This document shows, piece after piece, positions 20,114-30,800 of a stretch of DNA of 64,000 nt. How positions within the stretch are numbered: the first letter of the stretch is position 1; each line of letters starts with the position of its first letter. A model generated the notes under the pieces. The model had not been told where the DNA came from. It worked only from the letters and a program-made list of their open reading frames with translations, and ran no database searches. The stretch is from Colwellia sp. RSH04. GTDB lineage: Bacteria; Pseudomonadota; Gammaproteobacteria; Enterobacterales; Alteromonadaceae. A program made the translations under genes and the position numbers. The stretch lies in contig NZ_QXIO01000001.1 of NCBI RefSeq assembly GCF_003545765.1, positions 434,001 through 498,000 of the forward strand. Reading direction: 5' to 3'.

Positions 20114-21472
20114 TTAGCGATATATACGATTTGCCCAACGCGTTAAACCTGCCGTAACACTACCAAAATGATCACCAATAACAACAGGTATGTTTGGCAT
20201 TTGTTGTGCTAAAAATTGATTAATGACAGGCGATTTTGCCGTACCGCCAGTAACAAAAATCACATCAGGTTGACACTGCGCTTCATCAATTGCTTGCTGC
20301 ATAATTTGCGCAATGGTTCTTAGTTCTTGGTGTGAAGCTTGGGCCATTAACTCCCTTGAAATGTTCACCGATAACTGCGGGCTAATATCATGTAAATTTA
20401 TTGGGGTACTTTCAACATCAGTTAAAGCAATCTTTCCTTGCTCGGCACCATTCACTATGCGATAGCTTAATTTTTCAGCTTGTAAACGTAATAACCTTTC
20501 AATGAGTTCTGGTTGCTTGGCATCACGTTTTAATTGTTCAAGGTAACGTCTATTACTTTGGCTATAAAACTCAGTTTGATCATTAATGTTATTTATTGCC
20601 ATCGCCTGCCAATAACTGTAGCTAGGTACAGGCTTATTGGTTTTCAATGAGCTGTCTAAACCAAATGAGGGCATTAAGCCTTTTAGCGCTAATTGAATAT
20701 CAAAATCGTTTCCACCGATGCGCACACCACTATGACCAAGTAAATGATCTTTTCTATCAGTCAGTGCTGAAAACTCAGGCCCCATCAACAGCATTGAGCA
20801 ATCGGTAGTACCGCCACCAATATCTACCACTAAGACTTTAGTTTCTTTATCTAGCGTGCTTTCAAACTCAAAACCAGCAGCAACGGGTTCATACTGAAAT
20901 TCAATATCAGTAAAACCAACGCGTTTTGCTGCATTAGTCAAAACATTTATCGCTTGTTGGTTACTGTCTTCACCTTTTAACCCTTGAAAATTAATAGGTC
21001 TGCCTATAACCGTTTGCGTTACTTCGCGGTTAAGCTTCTCTTCTGTAATGGTTTTAATATTGCTCATCATGGCGGCAACAATATCTTCAAATAAATTAAT
21101 TTGCATCGGCATTAAGCCACTTGCACCTAAGAAAGATTTTGGCGATTTAATATAATAGCCCTCATCAGGCTCAGCTAAGTATGCAACCAAAGCAGATTGT
21201 CCAAAGGCAAGCTCGGTAGAAATACCATCTAAAGCAAGTTCACGTGCAACGCTCTGCCCTTTTTGTAACGGCATCATGCGTAGCTTCTTAAAGCTTTGCT
21301 GCTTTTCAGGGGGCAATTGTTGGTAAAGCCAATTTACAATAACTTCACGACTTGGCGCATAAAGTGTTGACGGTAAATAATGGCTATTTTCAGAAAGCTT
21401 TATTAACTCAGGTTGGTTATCTGCCATTACCCCTACAGCACAATTAGAGGTACCGTAATCAAAACCTATCAT
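20114..21472 (-). CDS. yegD: Hsp70-family chaperone, YegD-like
   Basis: Actin-fold ATPase of the Hsp70 superfamily lacking the peptide-binding domain. The 452-aa form from the ATG at 21472 begins MIGFDYGTSNCAVGV, the phosphate-1 loop. Further motifs are VLVVDIGGGTTDCSML (phosphate 2), RIGGNDFDIQLA and the adenosine motif FVTGGTAKSPVI. An in-frame start at 21532 would add 20 residues without homology logic. YegD-type proteins have no established client; no DnaJ or GrpE gene is adjacent. Confidence 0.88.
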   Translation of the reverse strand: MIGFDYGTSNCAVGVMADNQPELIKLSENSHYLPSTLYAPSREVIVNWLYQQLPPEKQQSFKKLRMMPLQKGQSVARELALDGISTELAFGQSALVAYLAEPDEGYYIKSPKSFLGASGLMPMQINLFEDIVAAMMSNIKTITEEKLNREVTQTVIGRPINFQGLKGEDSNQQAINVLTNAAKRVGFTDIEFQYEPVAAGFEFESTLDKETKVLVVDIGGGTTDCSMLLMGPEFSALTDRKDHLLGHSGVRIGGNDFDIQLALKGLMPSFGLDSSLKTNKPVPSYSYWQAMAINNINDQTEFYSQSNRRYLEQLKRDAKQPELIERLLRLQAEKLSYRIVNGAEQGKIALTDVESTPINLHDISPQLSVNISRELMAQASHQELRTIAQIMQQAIDEAQCQPDVIFVTGGTAKSPVINQFLAQQMPNIPVVIGDHFGSVTAGLTRWANRIYR

Positions 21473-21664
21473 ATTATTACCATGCAAAAGAAAAAGGCCG
21501 CGTAGCATACTGGGATAAAAACGGTTATGCAAACGTATCTTTTTTAACGCCCTTAATTTAGAGAAAAACCTAACGACTTGCCTTATCCATTATTTTAATC
21601 GCGTTATTATTTCTGTATTATCTCACTTACAATGTTTACTCGATATGAACCTACTTCACCTAAC

Positions 21665-21922
21665 ATGTCTGAAATACAATTTAACCAGCAAGAAAAAGAG
21701 CAATTAGTACTAAAAATACAAAATTACTTTAACGATGAACTTGCCCAAGACATTGGCCAATTTGATGCGGAGTTTTTATTAGATTTTTTCGCCAAGGAGG
21801 TAGGTGGCTATTTTTATAACCGTGGTGTATTTGATGCGCAAGCGATTGTCAGTGATAAACTTGAAAATGTTGCTGAAGTGATTAATGAGGCGTTATTTGA
21901 AATAGAGAAGCCTGTTAAATAA
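21665..21922 (+). CDS. DUF2164 family protein
   Basis: A small acidic cytoplasmic protein of 85 aa (from MSEIQFNQQEKEQLV) with the DUF2164 pattern: QNYFNDELAQDIGQFDAEFLLDFFAKEVGGYFYNRG split across two helices, then a short C-terminal helix. An in-frame start at 21632 would add 11 residues. No function is known for the family. The stop codon is inside its terminator hairpin. Confidence 0.8.
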   Translation: MSEIQFNQQEKEQLVLKIQNYFNDELAQDIGQFDAEFLLDFFAKEVGGYFYNRGVFDAQAIVSDKLENVAEVINEALFEIEKPVK

Positions 21923-21947
21923 TGACTTCAGTATTATTTAACAGGCT
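21909..21947 (+). terminator. Terminator of the DUF2164 gene
   Basis: A perfect 15-bp stem (21909-21923 with 21933-21947) and 9-base loop, followed by ATTTTAC. The left arm contains the stop codon. On the other strand the stem overlaps the end of a 22-codon frame. Confidence 0.7.
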
Positions 21948-22006
21948 ATTTTACTTACCACTGTAAGACATAAAGAACTCAATAGTAAAAATAACACCTT
22001 CTTCAT
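21938..22006 (-). pseudogene. Signal-peptide-like 22-aa frame, probable truncated gene start
   Basis: A minus-strand ATG at 22006 with a good Shine-Dalgarno (GAGGTGATT) opens MKKVLFLLLSSLCLTVVSKI and stops at 21938-21940 inside the facing gene's terminator. It looks like an intact Sec signal peptide without a mature protein, as if the rest of the gene had been deleted. A true tiny protein cannot be excluded. It lies three bases after the stop of another truncated frame, so the two probably formed an operon. Confidence 0.35.
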
Positions 22007-22008
22007 AA

Positions 22009-22194
22009 TCACCTCATTATAGGAATTGTTTTTTTAATCATTTCTACTGTTTTATCAATAACTACACTCTTATTATTGATCACTTTAGCACCATCTAATT
22101 TTCCTTGATCTTTAATGGATAAATTGTTCACGCTTAGTTTTACAGCTAGTGATATATTTGCTTTATTATCTAATGCAATCGAAGGTTGGATAAA
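22009..22194 (-). pseudogene. C-terminal remnant of a gene cut by the transposase element
   Basis: A 61-codon frame open from the edge of the transposase element to a TGA at 22009-22011. It reads with normal codon use and has strong alternating hydrophobic character (ANISLAVKLSVNNLSIKD, KSVVIDKTVEMIKKTIPIM). It has no start codon at its 5' end: the frame closes exactly where the element's GTGTACCTGACCCC end begins. I do not recognise the family. The missing N-terminal part is not found on the far side of the element. Confidence 0.45.
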
Positions 22195-22251
22195 TTAAGT
22201 GTACCTGACCCCATTTAGTTCTGAGTTTTAGTCGACATAGAGGCTCCCTGA

Positions 22252-23226
22252 CTAAGCCAAATACTTATCGCAACGAGACACATTGTGACGCCGCCTTATT
22301 CCTTGATGTTGGTAATACGGAGTTAATACGTCACCACTGCCAACAGCACCATTAAATAAACGGGTAAAATCTTTACTTAACGAGAGCCAATTTTCTGGGC
22401 TTATATTCAGTCGATGCAATAAAGCAGGTTGGCTCTGTTCAATGTGCCCTGCCTTATCTTCTCTCATACTGCGACCTGTTAGTTCAATTAATGCAAGATA
22501 ATCTTTAAGCTCAAACGGTAAACCTTTAAGCATAGCCTTACGTGGATTACCAACAAATGGGAGGAGAGCCTTAGGTTGCTTACCTACTTTCGCTTGAGAT
22601 ACGCGCAGCTTTACACTAGTAAACGCTGAAGTCTCTGGCGTTTTTGCTATATTAGCTCGAACAGGGTTTAAATCTACATATGCCATACACGCGGCAAGGG
22701 CGGCTTCATCTAATAAAGCTTGTGATTTGAAACGCCCTTCCCAAAACCTGCCTGTGCAGTTGTCTTCTTTATTGGCTTGTCTGGCAATACCTTCATTTAA
22801 CAAGCGCATAAACCAGCTAATACTTATTAATCTACGTCGATACTCTTCAACTGTACTTTCTAAGGTTGATTGTAAGTAGCCTGGTACCGAGCCGTCTTTA
22901 CAATATTGCTGGCTAATTAACGTGCCTTTAAATAGCGTATGCCAGCGCGTTAACACCTCTTGAGTACTCCAACTGTTTGCAGCCTCTTCATCTACACGAA
23001 ACACCACATGAGTATGATTACTCATAATCGCATAAGCACATACATCAATAGAAAACACTTCACTTAAGGCAAATAATTTCTCTTCAACCCATGCCCGACG
23101 ATGCTCAAAGCTTTTACCCGTTACCTTATCTTTGCCACATAAAAAAGCGCGCCGTACACAGCGAGAAATACAATGATAATAAGGCGTGTCTGATAAACTG
23201 ATTTGCTGCTTTCTCGCCGTAGTCAT
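22252..23226 (-). mobile_element. REP-associated (Y1/IS200-like) transposase
   Basis: A 324-aa single-strand-DNA transposase of the RAYT/Y1 HUH group. It shows PYYHCISRCVRRAFLCG, the HUH metal motif in AIMSNHTHVVFRV, the region with the nucleophilic Tyr (about residues 125-135, near STVEEYRRRL) and the family signature GRFWEGRFKSQALLDEAALAACMAYVDLNPVRA split over this stretch. These enzymes mobilise or maintain REP-type palindromes. The gene is flanked by CTGACCCCA on one side (about 22205-22215) and two identical 52-bp units on the other. It is intact and probably functional. Confidence 0.9.
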
Positions 23227-23263
23227 AATAAAAAAGCCCCTTACTTGGTTTATTCACTAACCA

Positions 23264-23315
23264 TAGTAAAGGGCTTAACTTTTATCAATTAACGATGGGT
23301 GTCCTAGTTAATTTA
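23264..23315. repeat. 52-bp direct repeat, copy 1 (transposase-associated)
   Basis: First of two identical 52-bp units spaced at exactly 60 bp. It begins TAGTAAAGGGCTTAACTTTT and ends GGGTGTCCTAGTTAATTTA. The AAAGGGCTTA part is partly complementary to AAGCCCCTTA at about 23235-23244, so the upstream end of the transposase gene can fold into a hairpin. The unit resembles the substrate ends of RAYT-type transposases. Confidence 0.85.
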
Positions 23316-23323
23316 TATTCACT

Positions 23324-23375
23324 TAGTAAAGGGCTTAACTTTTATCAATTAACGATGGGTGTCCTAGTTAATTTA
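23324..23375. repeat. 52-bp direct repeat, copy 2 (transposase-associated)
   Basis: Identical second copy of the unit at 23264-23315. The 8-base spacer ends in a TATTCACT-like sequence that also precedes copy 1 in altered form. Exact identity implies a recent duplication or active gene conversion. Confidence 0.85.
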
Positions 23376-23561
23376 ATGCTTGGAAAAAGTTTGGTACGGA
23401 ATTAAGCAGAAAAACAAACGATATCATTTTGAGATGGTTGCATTGGATTCAAATCGGTTAAGTCAGATTAGCCCTCCCTTGAAAACAAACCCCCAAGGCA
23501 GTCAACCCAGACAAAACAAAGCCCCGCTAGTGCGAGGCTTTGGATTCAAAATAGAAAAGCA
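23376..23561. other. Spacer between repeat units and the Rhs-linked small gene
   Basis: About 185 bases with no supported gene. It contains the terminator at 23518-23541. The rest has no recognisable similarity to the truncated frame on the other side of the transposase, so the insertion probably came with a deletion. Confidence 0.4.
23518..23541 (-). terminator. Terminator downstream of the Rhs/immunity-like operon
   Basis: A 10-bp stem with one mismatch (AAAGCCCCGC with GCGAGGCTTT) and a 4-base loop, followed on the minus strand by TGTTTTGT. It lies about 20 bases after the stop of the 98-aa gene. Confidence 0.7.
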
Positions 23562-23858
23562 TTACTCTCGTTTAAAAAAATTCAAATTTAACTTCCCATT
23601 TTTTCTAAAAATATCAGTGTCAGAAGATTCCCCTTCTTCAATACCTTTTTTGACCCCCGTATAAGCGACTAAAAAAGCAATTACTAAAGAAGTTATTACG
23701 ACTCCAATATATCCGAGTAAGACATTTGTAAGTTTCAATTTCTCGTCAGCACTAATGCTCACACTAAAAATAAATAAAGCTGACAACACCGCAAGGGCGA
23801 ACCAGAACATATACCTAAGCCCTTTAAGAAAAGCAGCATTAGCTGTAGTTTTTTTCAC
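23562..23858 (-). CDS. Small two-TM membrane protein, candidate Rhs immunity protein
   Basis: A 98-aa protein starting with GTG at 23858. That G is the last base of the TAG stop of the Rhs core gene, so the two are translationally coupled. It has two TM segments (about residues 14-35, MFWFALAVLSALFIFSVSI, and 46-68, VLLGYIGVVITSLVIAFLVA) and a polar C-terminal tail. No family is recognised. In Rhs systems the gene directly after the toxin tip normally encodes its immunity protein; a membrane immunity protein would fit a toxin acting at the inner membrane. Role is inference only. Confidence 0.55.
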   Translation of the reverse strand: MKKTTANAAFLKGLRYMFWFALAVLSALFIFSVSISADEKLKLTNVLLGYIGVVITSLVIAFLVAYTGVKKGIEEGESSDTDIFRKNGKLNLNFFKRE

Positions 23859-24772
23859 TAATTATTTTCCTTGAGTTCATAATTGATTTTGCTCGCTGCC
23901 ACACCCTCAGCAGTTTTAACCAATCCTTTACCAGTCTCTGTTATGGTTTTGTCTAATGCTTTCATTCCAGTGTTAACTGTAGGAGTTTTCACACCTGCTA
24001 TTTTACTGATGACACCGAGCTTTCCTTTAGTCGCAGAAACGGTTGCTTTTCCCGGTCCAGCAGCAGCATTTAAAGCAGTTTCACCAGCATTCGCAAAAGA
24101 GCCTTCCGTATTTCCAGCTAATCCATCAGAAATCAAACTAGCAGTAGCTTGAGAGGTTGCATCTATTGTTGTATTAGCTCCAACAGCTAAAGCTTTTTGA
24201 CCGTAAGATAACCCTTTGGTAGCAATACTTAAACCACCTGAAACAGTTCCCGCCACTCCCATTGCTCCAACTTTCGTCCAGTTTGTTACACTACCTTCCG
24301 TGGCGATTTGACTAAACGCCTCTACAGCAGCGCCCACAATACCACCGATAGCAAAATTCAAAAACTCACCATCAGGATCAGTATATTTATATGGATTGTT
24401 ATTAACGTACAAATAACGGTTAAAGGACATGACTGGGTTTGCAGACGTATAACCAACCGGATCATTCGAGTAAAAACGACCGATAACTGGATCATAGTAT
24501 CGTGCCTGCATATAAACTAAATCACTTTCATCGTCCCTTTGATGGCCTGTATAGTTAATATCATTTTGACTATTCGGTGCTTTTACTTCTATTTCACTAC
24601 CATAAGGTTGATAGTTTTGTCGCCATAACAGCTCACCATTTTCATCACTAGCAGATACAGGAGACCCTAACAAATCATTATGGAAATACGTAATTTTAGT
24701 CTCTGCTTGTGTATTTATGCTTACCAACAATAATGTAATCAAACCTATTGTTGTTATAAATTTTTTAATCAT
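23858..24772 (-). CDS. Detached Rhs core protein with its own signal peptide and variable C-terminal tip
   Basis: A 304-aa protein. A Sec signal peptide (residues 1-23, ending INTQA) leads straight into the Rhs-repeat-associated core (about 27-138): YFHNDLLGSPVSASDENGEL, WRQNYQPYG, YTGHQRDDESDLVYMQARYY, DPVIGRFYSNDPVG, NRYLYVNNNPYKYTDPDG. The remaining 165 residues are Gly/Ala/Thr-rich with several hydrophobic helices and no toxin motif I recognise. The core is usually the C-terminal end of the large Rhs shell; here the shell gene ends separately 51 bases upstream. A good Shine-Dalgarno (AAGGAATAAAA) supports an independent start. It overlaps the downstream two-TM gene by one base. Confidence 0.8.
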   Translation of the reverse strand: MIKKFITTIGLITLLLVSINTQAETKITYFHNDLLGSPVSASDENGELLWRQNYQPYGSEIEVKAPNSQNDINYTGHQRDDESDLVYMQARYYDPVIGRFYSNDPVGYTSANPVMSFNRYLYVNNNPYKYTDPDGEFLNFAIGGIVGAAVEAFSQIATEGSVTNWTKVGAMGVAGTVSGGLSIATKGLSYGQKALAVGANTTIDATSQATASLISDGLAGNTEGSFANAGETALNAAAGPGKATVSATKGKLGVISKIAGVKTPTVNTGMKALDKTITETGKGLVKTAEGVAASKINYELKENN

Positions 24773-24823
24773 TTTTATTCCTTACCCCTACAAAACTATA
24801 GGGGCTATTCAATAGGTTAAACG

Positions 24824-27800
24824 TTAGTTAAAAACGGCTCTTGATGCTTTATCGCCACACAAGCTTCCATTACAAGCTTGAACTTCAATAAGGAACATTG
24901 GTCCATCTGGAATTTGCGGCAATAACCCTGAAAAAGATACTGCACCGCCCGAGTAAACCAAGATATTATTAACAAATAACTTATAAGTAGAAGCGCCGCT
25001 AACACTAGACCATCTAGTATTCAAGATTAACCCTCGTCTATAAGAGGCCGTAGTAGATCCTATAGAGGTTACTCCTGGAGCACTAACCGTCACCCTTCTA
25101 GTATTACTATTTGCACTACAACCCAGCGCATTACAAGCCTTAAGGGTAAAGTTATGTGCACCAGCACTCAGTGTAAGGGTTTTACTCGTAGCATTTGCGC
25201 CTATATTAGCGATCAAGCTGGCATTATTATAAAGTTTATAAGAGGTTTCACCTGCCACATTATTCCAATTAAGGGTTATAGTGCCATCATAGTCAGTATA
25301 ATTACTGCCACTAATACTCGGCGTAGAAGGCTTCGCTACCGTGACTGTTTTTATGCTACTAAAAGCACTACAACCTACGGCACTACAAGCCCTTACTTTA
25401 AAGGCATGACTGCCTACAGGTAAGCTAAATGATTTACTTACCGTATTAGCACTTAACGAATACTTGGTACTGCCTTTATAGAGTTCGTAACCTGTTTCAT
25501 AACTAACGTTATTCCAGCCAATACTTACCGTGCCATCATAGTCCGTATAATTACTACCACTAATACTCGGTTTTGCCGGCACTTTTACCGTCACCGTAAT
25601 ACTATTGCTATTTGCTGCACACCCTGTGCTATTACACGCTTGCACTTTAAACGTATGAGCACCTGCTGTTAACGAGGAAAACGTTTTTGATTGTGTGCTT
25701 GCTTTAGCAATACTATTTACAACCGAAGAACTACTACCTTTATATACTTTATAATAGCTAGCATCACTGTCGGTATTCCAACTTACCGAAACACTACTGT
25801 TATAAGTACTATAATTGTTGCCGATAATAGATACGGGCCCCGGTAAAGGGAGCTTTACGGTAACTGTACGAATATTACTATAACCGCTACAACCTACTGC
25901 ACTACAGGCTCTCACTTTAAAGCTATAGGTCCCTACCGATAGATTATTAAAGCTTTTTGAAAGTGTATTAGCAGTCACGTCATACTTGCTAGCTCCTTTA
26001 AACACCTCAAAGCGGCTTTCACCTGTGACATTACTCCAGGCAATATTAACCGTACTACCATGTACTGTATGGTCAAAACCACTGATACTTGGCGATGAAG
26101 GCTTCGCTACCGTGACGGTTTTTATGCTACTAAAAGCACTACAACCAACCGTACTACAAGCCCTAACTTTAAAGGCATGGCTACCTATAGGTAAGCTAAA
26201 TGATTTACTGACAACATTAGCGCTTAATTGATACTTTGTGCTGCCTTTATATAACTCATAATATGTTTCATGACTTACGTTATTCCAACTAATATTCACC
26301 GAGCCATCATAATCAGTATAATTACTACCACTAATACTCGGTTTAGCTGGTGCCTTTACTGTAACCGTAATGCTATTACTGTTTGGTGCACAACCTATGC
26401 TATTACACGCTTGCACTTTAAACGTATGAGCACCTGCTGTTAACGAGGAAAAGGTTTTTGATTGACTGCTGGCTTTAGCAATACTATTTACAACCGAAGA
26501 ACTACTACCTTTATATACTTTATAATAGCTAGCATCACTGTCGGTATTCCAACTTACCGAAACACTACTGTTATAAGTACTATAATTGTTGCCGATAATA
26601 GATACGGGCCCCGGTAAAGGCCTAAGAACACTGACCGTTCGCGTATTACTATAATCACTACAGCCCACAGCTGAGCAAGCTCGCACTTGATAAAGGTATA
26701 TTCCCTCGACAACGTTACTATATGACTCAGAGGTGATATTTGCACTTAAAGCTGTAGGAGCATCACTACCTTTTTTCAATTCATAACGAGTTTCATGGTT
26801 AACATCGTTCCAAGTAATAGTGTAGTTACCATCATAATCACTAAAATCAATCCCGCTTATAACTGGGGCATCTGGTACTCTTATAACAACGTTTAATGGG
26901 TTACTCTTATTACCACAGCCTACGGCACTACAAGCTCTAACATTAAAAATATATGTACCCTCTGTTAACGTTATGTTTTTTGAAAGCGCATTTTGGCTTG
27001 GTGTCAGTATTGTAGCCCCTTGAAATAATTCATAATAACTTGCTCCTATTGACTCTGACCATGTCACTGTAATATTACCGTCATAATCGATAATATTAGG
27101 ACCTATAAACTCTGGTGGCTCTGGTGGCTCTACATTTATAATAGTAGTACTGTATTTAGAACATTCATCATTAATGCAGGCGCGAACCTTAAAAGTATAG
27201 CTACCTAGTGATAAGCCATTAAATGATATTGAAGTGTCCGTTGTAGTTTCTATCTCGTCGTTTAAGGTAAATTCATAATCCGTTACCCCTTCAACCGCAC
27301 CCCAAGCAACAGTAAAGTTACCATCATAATTTGGGGTTGCTTGCGGAGTAATAACAGGTGGCGTTATCACGCTTACGGTAATCGTTTGAGATTCACTTGC
27401 TGCACTACATTCGCCGCTACTATTACACGCTTTAACCGTATAGTTATATAAACCTGAGGGCATATTAGATATATTTGTAAATAATTCAGCTGTGTTGGTA
27501 CCATTGTTTAACTCATAGGTTGTTGCATGAGTTACTGCATCCCAGCTAAGGGTAAAATTACCGTCATAATCAATTCTGTCATTACCTGTAAAAACTGGCG
27601 GCTCAGGTATAGGGTTATCCAATAGTTCTATTGTGACGCTAATTGCTTCACTGGGTTCACTACAGTGCTCTACTGCCAATATTAAATTACACGCTTGAAT
27701 ACTAAATAAATATACACCTGCTTCTAGTATAGTGTTTTCAGTGAATATGCCTGCTTCAATCACTTTATAAGGGAGTTGAGTATTATTGTCCTTGAGCAAT

Positions 27801-30800
27801 TTACACGAAGTACTGTGACTAATGTTTGACCAATTTAACGTTATATTACCATCAGTATCGGTAAAGTCAGAGCCGAGCATGGTAGGTGCTGAAACAACAG
27901 CTACATTCACTGTAACCACATTACTTTTGTCACTACATACACTGTCAACATTACACGCTTTTACGCTAAAGTTATATTGACCTAGTGGCATATCAACGGT
28001 AGCAGTGGTTATATCAAGCTGCGTAGTTTCAAGCAGTATTTCACCATTATAAAGCTCGTAGTAATAGCCTGATAATTCACTAGTCCAATTTAAGCTAATG
28101 TTGCCATTGTAATTGTTTGCACTTTCACTCTCTAAAACAGGTGAAGCGATAGGATTTTCAATTGATGTTAATTCACTTATTTTCGCTAGATTTTGTCCCG
28201 CAAGATGTACATAAGCATGTGTGCCTTTACTGTCTTGCTTAAACAATAACTTACCGCCTTGTCCATAAACACTGTAATCAATATTATCACCTTGTGCTTT
28301 TTTCACTCGACGCTTATGTCCATCATATAAGTAGCTAGCAACCTTACTATTATCGCTTTGATTATTTAATTGAATCACTTGGTTAGCTTGGTCAACTATG
28401 AATGAATTTTTACCATTCGTTAATACGTTACCTCGATTATCATAACTAAAGGATTTACTATGACTTCCTTGCACATCTGTCAATAAATTGGTTTTAACAT
28501 CATAGTTATATATAAGGTGATAATTGCCTATTTCTTTACTTCTTATATTACCGATGGGATCATAACTATAGTTGCCTGTTCCCCATTGCCCCGTTGCTAA
28601 TGTCAGACGATCAAGTCCATCATAGGAAAAACCTCGGTTGTAGGTGCTATTTAAGTTATCTTCAATTGTCTGAACATTACCATTATCATCATATAGGTAA
28701 CTATACTCCATTAAGTTATTGCTAACCTTGATGTCCTCTGGTAGTTGCTGCGCATTGATCGTTTGCTGATAACTAAGACCATTACCATAAATGAATGCTT
28801 TTAATTGCCCGTTTGGGTGATAAGTAATTTGCTCTGCTAGCGTATTATTAATCCCTTCAGTAATTTTTGTAACAGCCCCTAAAGCATCATAATCAAAATG
28901 AATTTGTTTATTATCGACAGGATAAGTAACTTGTTTAGTATTACCTAAACTGTCAAATAAGTATTTTAAAGTAAAGGTTTGTTCATCAACATTTAAACTT
29001 TCTTGCTTAAGCTGATTTAAGCTGTTGTAGTCGTAATTCCATACGGTATTGTTAGTCGCTATTTTTAAAACATTACCCACATTATCATATTGATAACTAA
29101 TATCGTCAGTGCCTGCTGGGTTATTAACATTTTTCAACTGGCTTAATGTATCATATTGAAAAATAGTACGGTTATTCGTAGGTGGCAGGCAACTGTCAGT
29201 AGTTAAGCTAGATGCGCCAAAAGCTTTCCAAGCTAAGCGGTTAGCATTATCGTAACCGTACCCGGTATTATGGCCTTCAGGGTTTGTCACTCTGCATAAA
29301 CGAAGCTGCTCATCGTAATATAAGTGTCGTGTGAAATTTAAAATATTTGTACCGTATATACCACTTTGAGAAACAGTTTTCGCTTTATACTGATTATTGT
29401 AGGTAAAGCTTGTAGTAACTCCTTCAGGAGAAGTAATACTTTGTAAATAACCATCCGAAGGTGAAGAAAAACCTACTGATTTATTGGTGGTACTGAAACC
29501 TCTGGGATTAGTTACTTTAACTTGATTGCCAGCAAGGTACTCTGTTGTAGTAAGCAAGTTTTGTGTCGTTTCTTTTTGAGAGGTAAGTCGACCCAATTCG
29601 TCAAAAGTACTCTCTGTACCATCACTTGTGTTTACAGTATATGAAGGATATCCCGAAAATACGGTTGCTCCAGCTAAATTATAACGAACACTATTGAAAA
29701 TTTTACGGCCTGTAGTTATGTCTTGCTGTAGTGTTAGTAATGGCCGTTTAAACGCATCATAGTAACTGACACTTTGTTTGCTACCTTGGGTTATGGTGCG
29801 TACAGGTTGCCCTGCTATAACACCAGTAGCTTCACCACCCAAAGCAAAAGAATAGCTGTAATTAATATCAGGCCAAACATTGGCGCTGTCTTTTGGTAAT
29901 GTTTTTTTCTTAATACGCTTTAAATCATCCCATTGATAAAGCGTTTTAAAGCCATTTTCATTTTTTTCCCACGCGACTGTGCCATCATGGTTAATGCTAT
30001 ATTGCACCGTTGTTGCGTTAGGTAATGTGATTAACTGAGGTGTACCTAACTTGTAGTTATCATAGGTGAAAGTGTTGCTTAAAGCATCTGTTTGACTTGC
30101 TAATGTACCATCTGAGTGGTAAGTCAATGTTACTTGTTTACTGCCGTACTGATATAACTTTTCAGCTTTATTTTTACCATTGTATTCAGTTTTACTAACT
30201 TCGAGACCGTTTAATTTTTTTGTTGTAGGTAAACTTAATTGCCATTTGACTAAATCATGTTGATAGCCGAAATTTTCAATGCGCTTATTTACCTCGCTTT
30301 CAAAACTTTCAACAGTTAATGCGTTACCATAATTATCAAAAGCCAAGGTATTTTTTGTATAAGTATTACCATCAATACTCACAATTTGTGCGTTAGGGCG
30401 GACTAAATAAGATTCGGACGCATAATGATAACTAAACCCTGGGCCATTGCCGTTCGGATTACCAAGTATTAACGGGCCTTGTTCATAGGCTGTAGTTGAC
30501 GTTTGCAACAATGCACTTGGACTTGTACTACTGCCAGAAAAAATCTCTGTTTTTATCAAACTGCCATTAGTTATATTGTTATAATCAACATCATAAGTAT
30601 ATTTTGTAGTTTTATTTCTACCATTATTTTCGTCTTGAGTCACTATAGTGGCTCTTTCCCCTATAGCGCCACTATTACCATAAGTATAACCACTATAACT
30701 GTAATTCCACTGGTAGTTTGTACCCACGCCTGATAGGCTTTTCATTTTTATCGCCGGTAAAAAACTACGCTCATGCAAATCAAAAAATGAACATTCTGGC

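Noticed and set aside
23380-23664. A 94-codon plus-strand frame after the 52-bp repeats
   Set aside because: It crosses a terminator hairpin and the coding end of the two-TM gene on the other strand, and lacks a Shine-Dalgarno.
24773-24823. A frameshift or assembly error joining the Rhs shell and core
   Set aside because: The downstream gene starts with a full signal peptide and Shine-Dalgarno, which would make no sense in the middle of one protein.
25000-28150. Regular repeats that could suggest a CRISPR-like or satellite array
   Set aside because: The repeats are in-frame, about 250 bp long and encode FN3-like domains; there are no short identical repeats with unique spacers.
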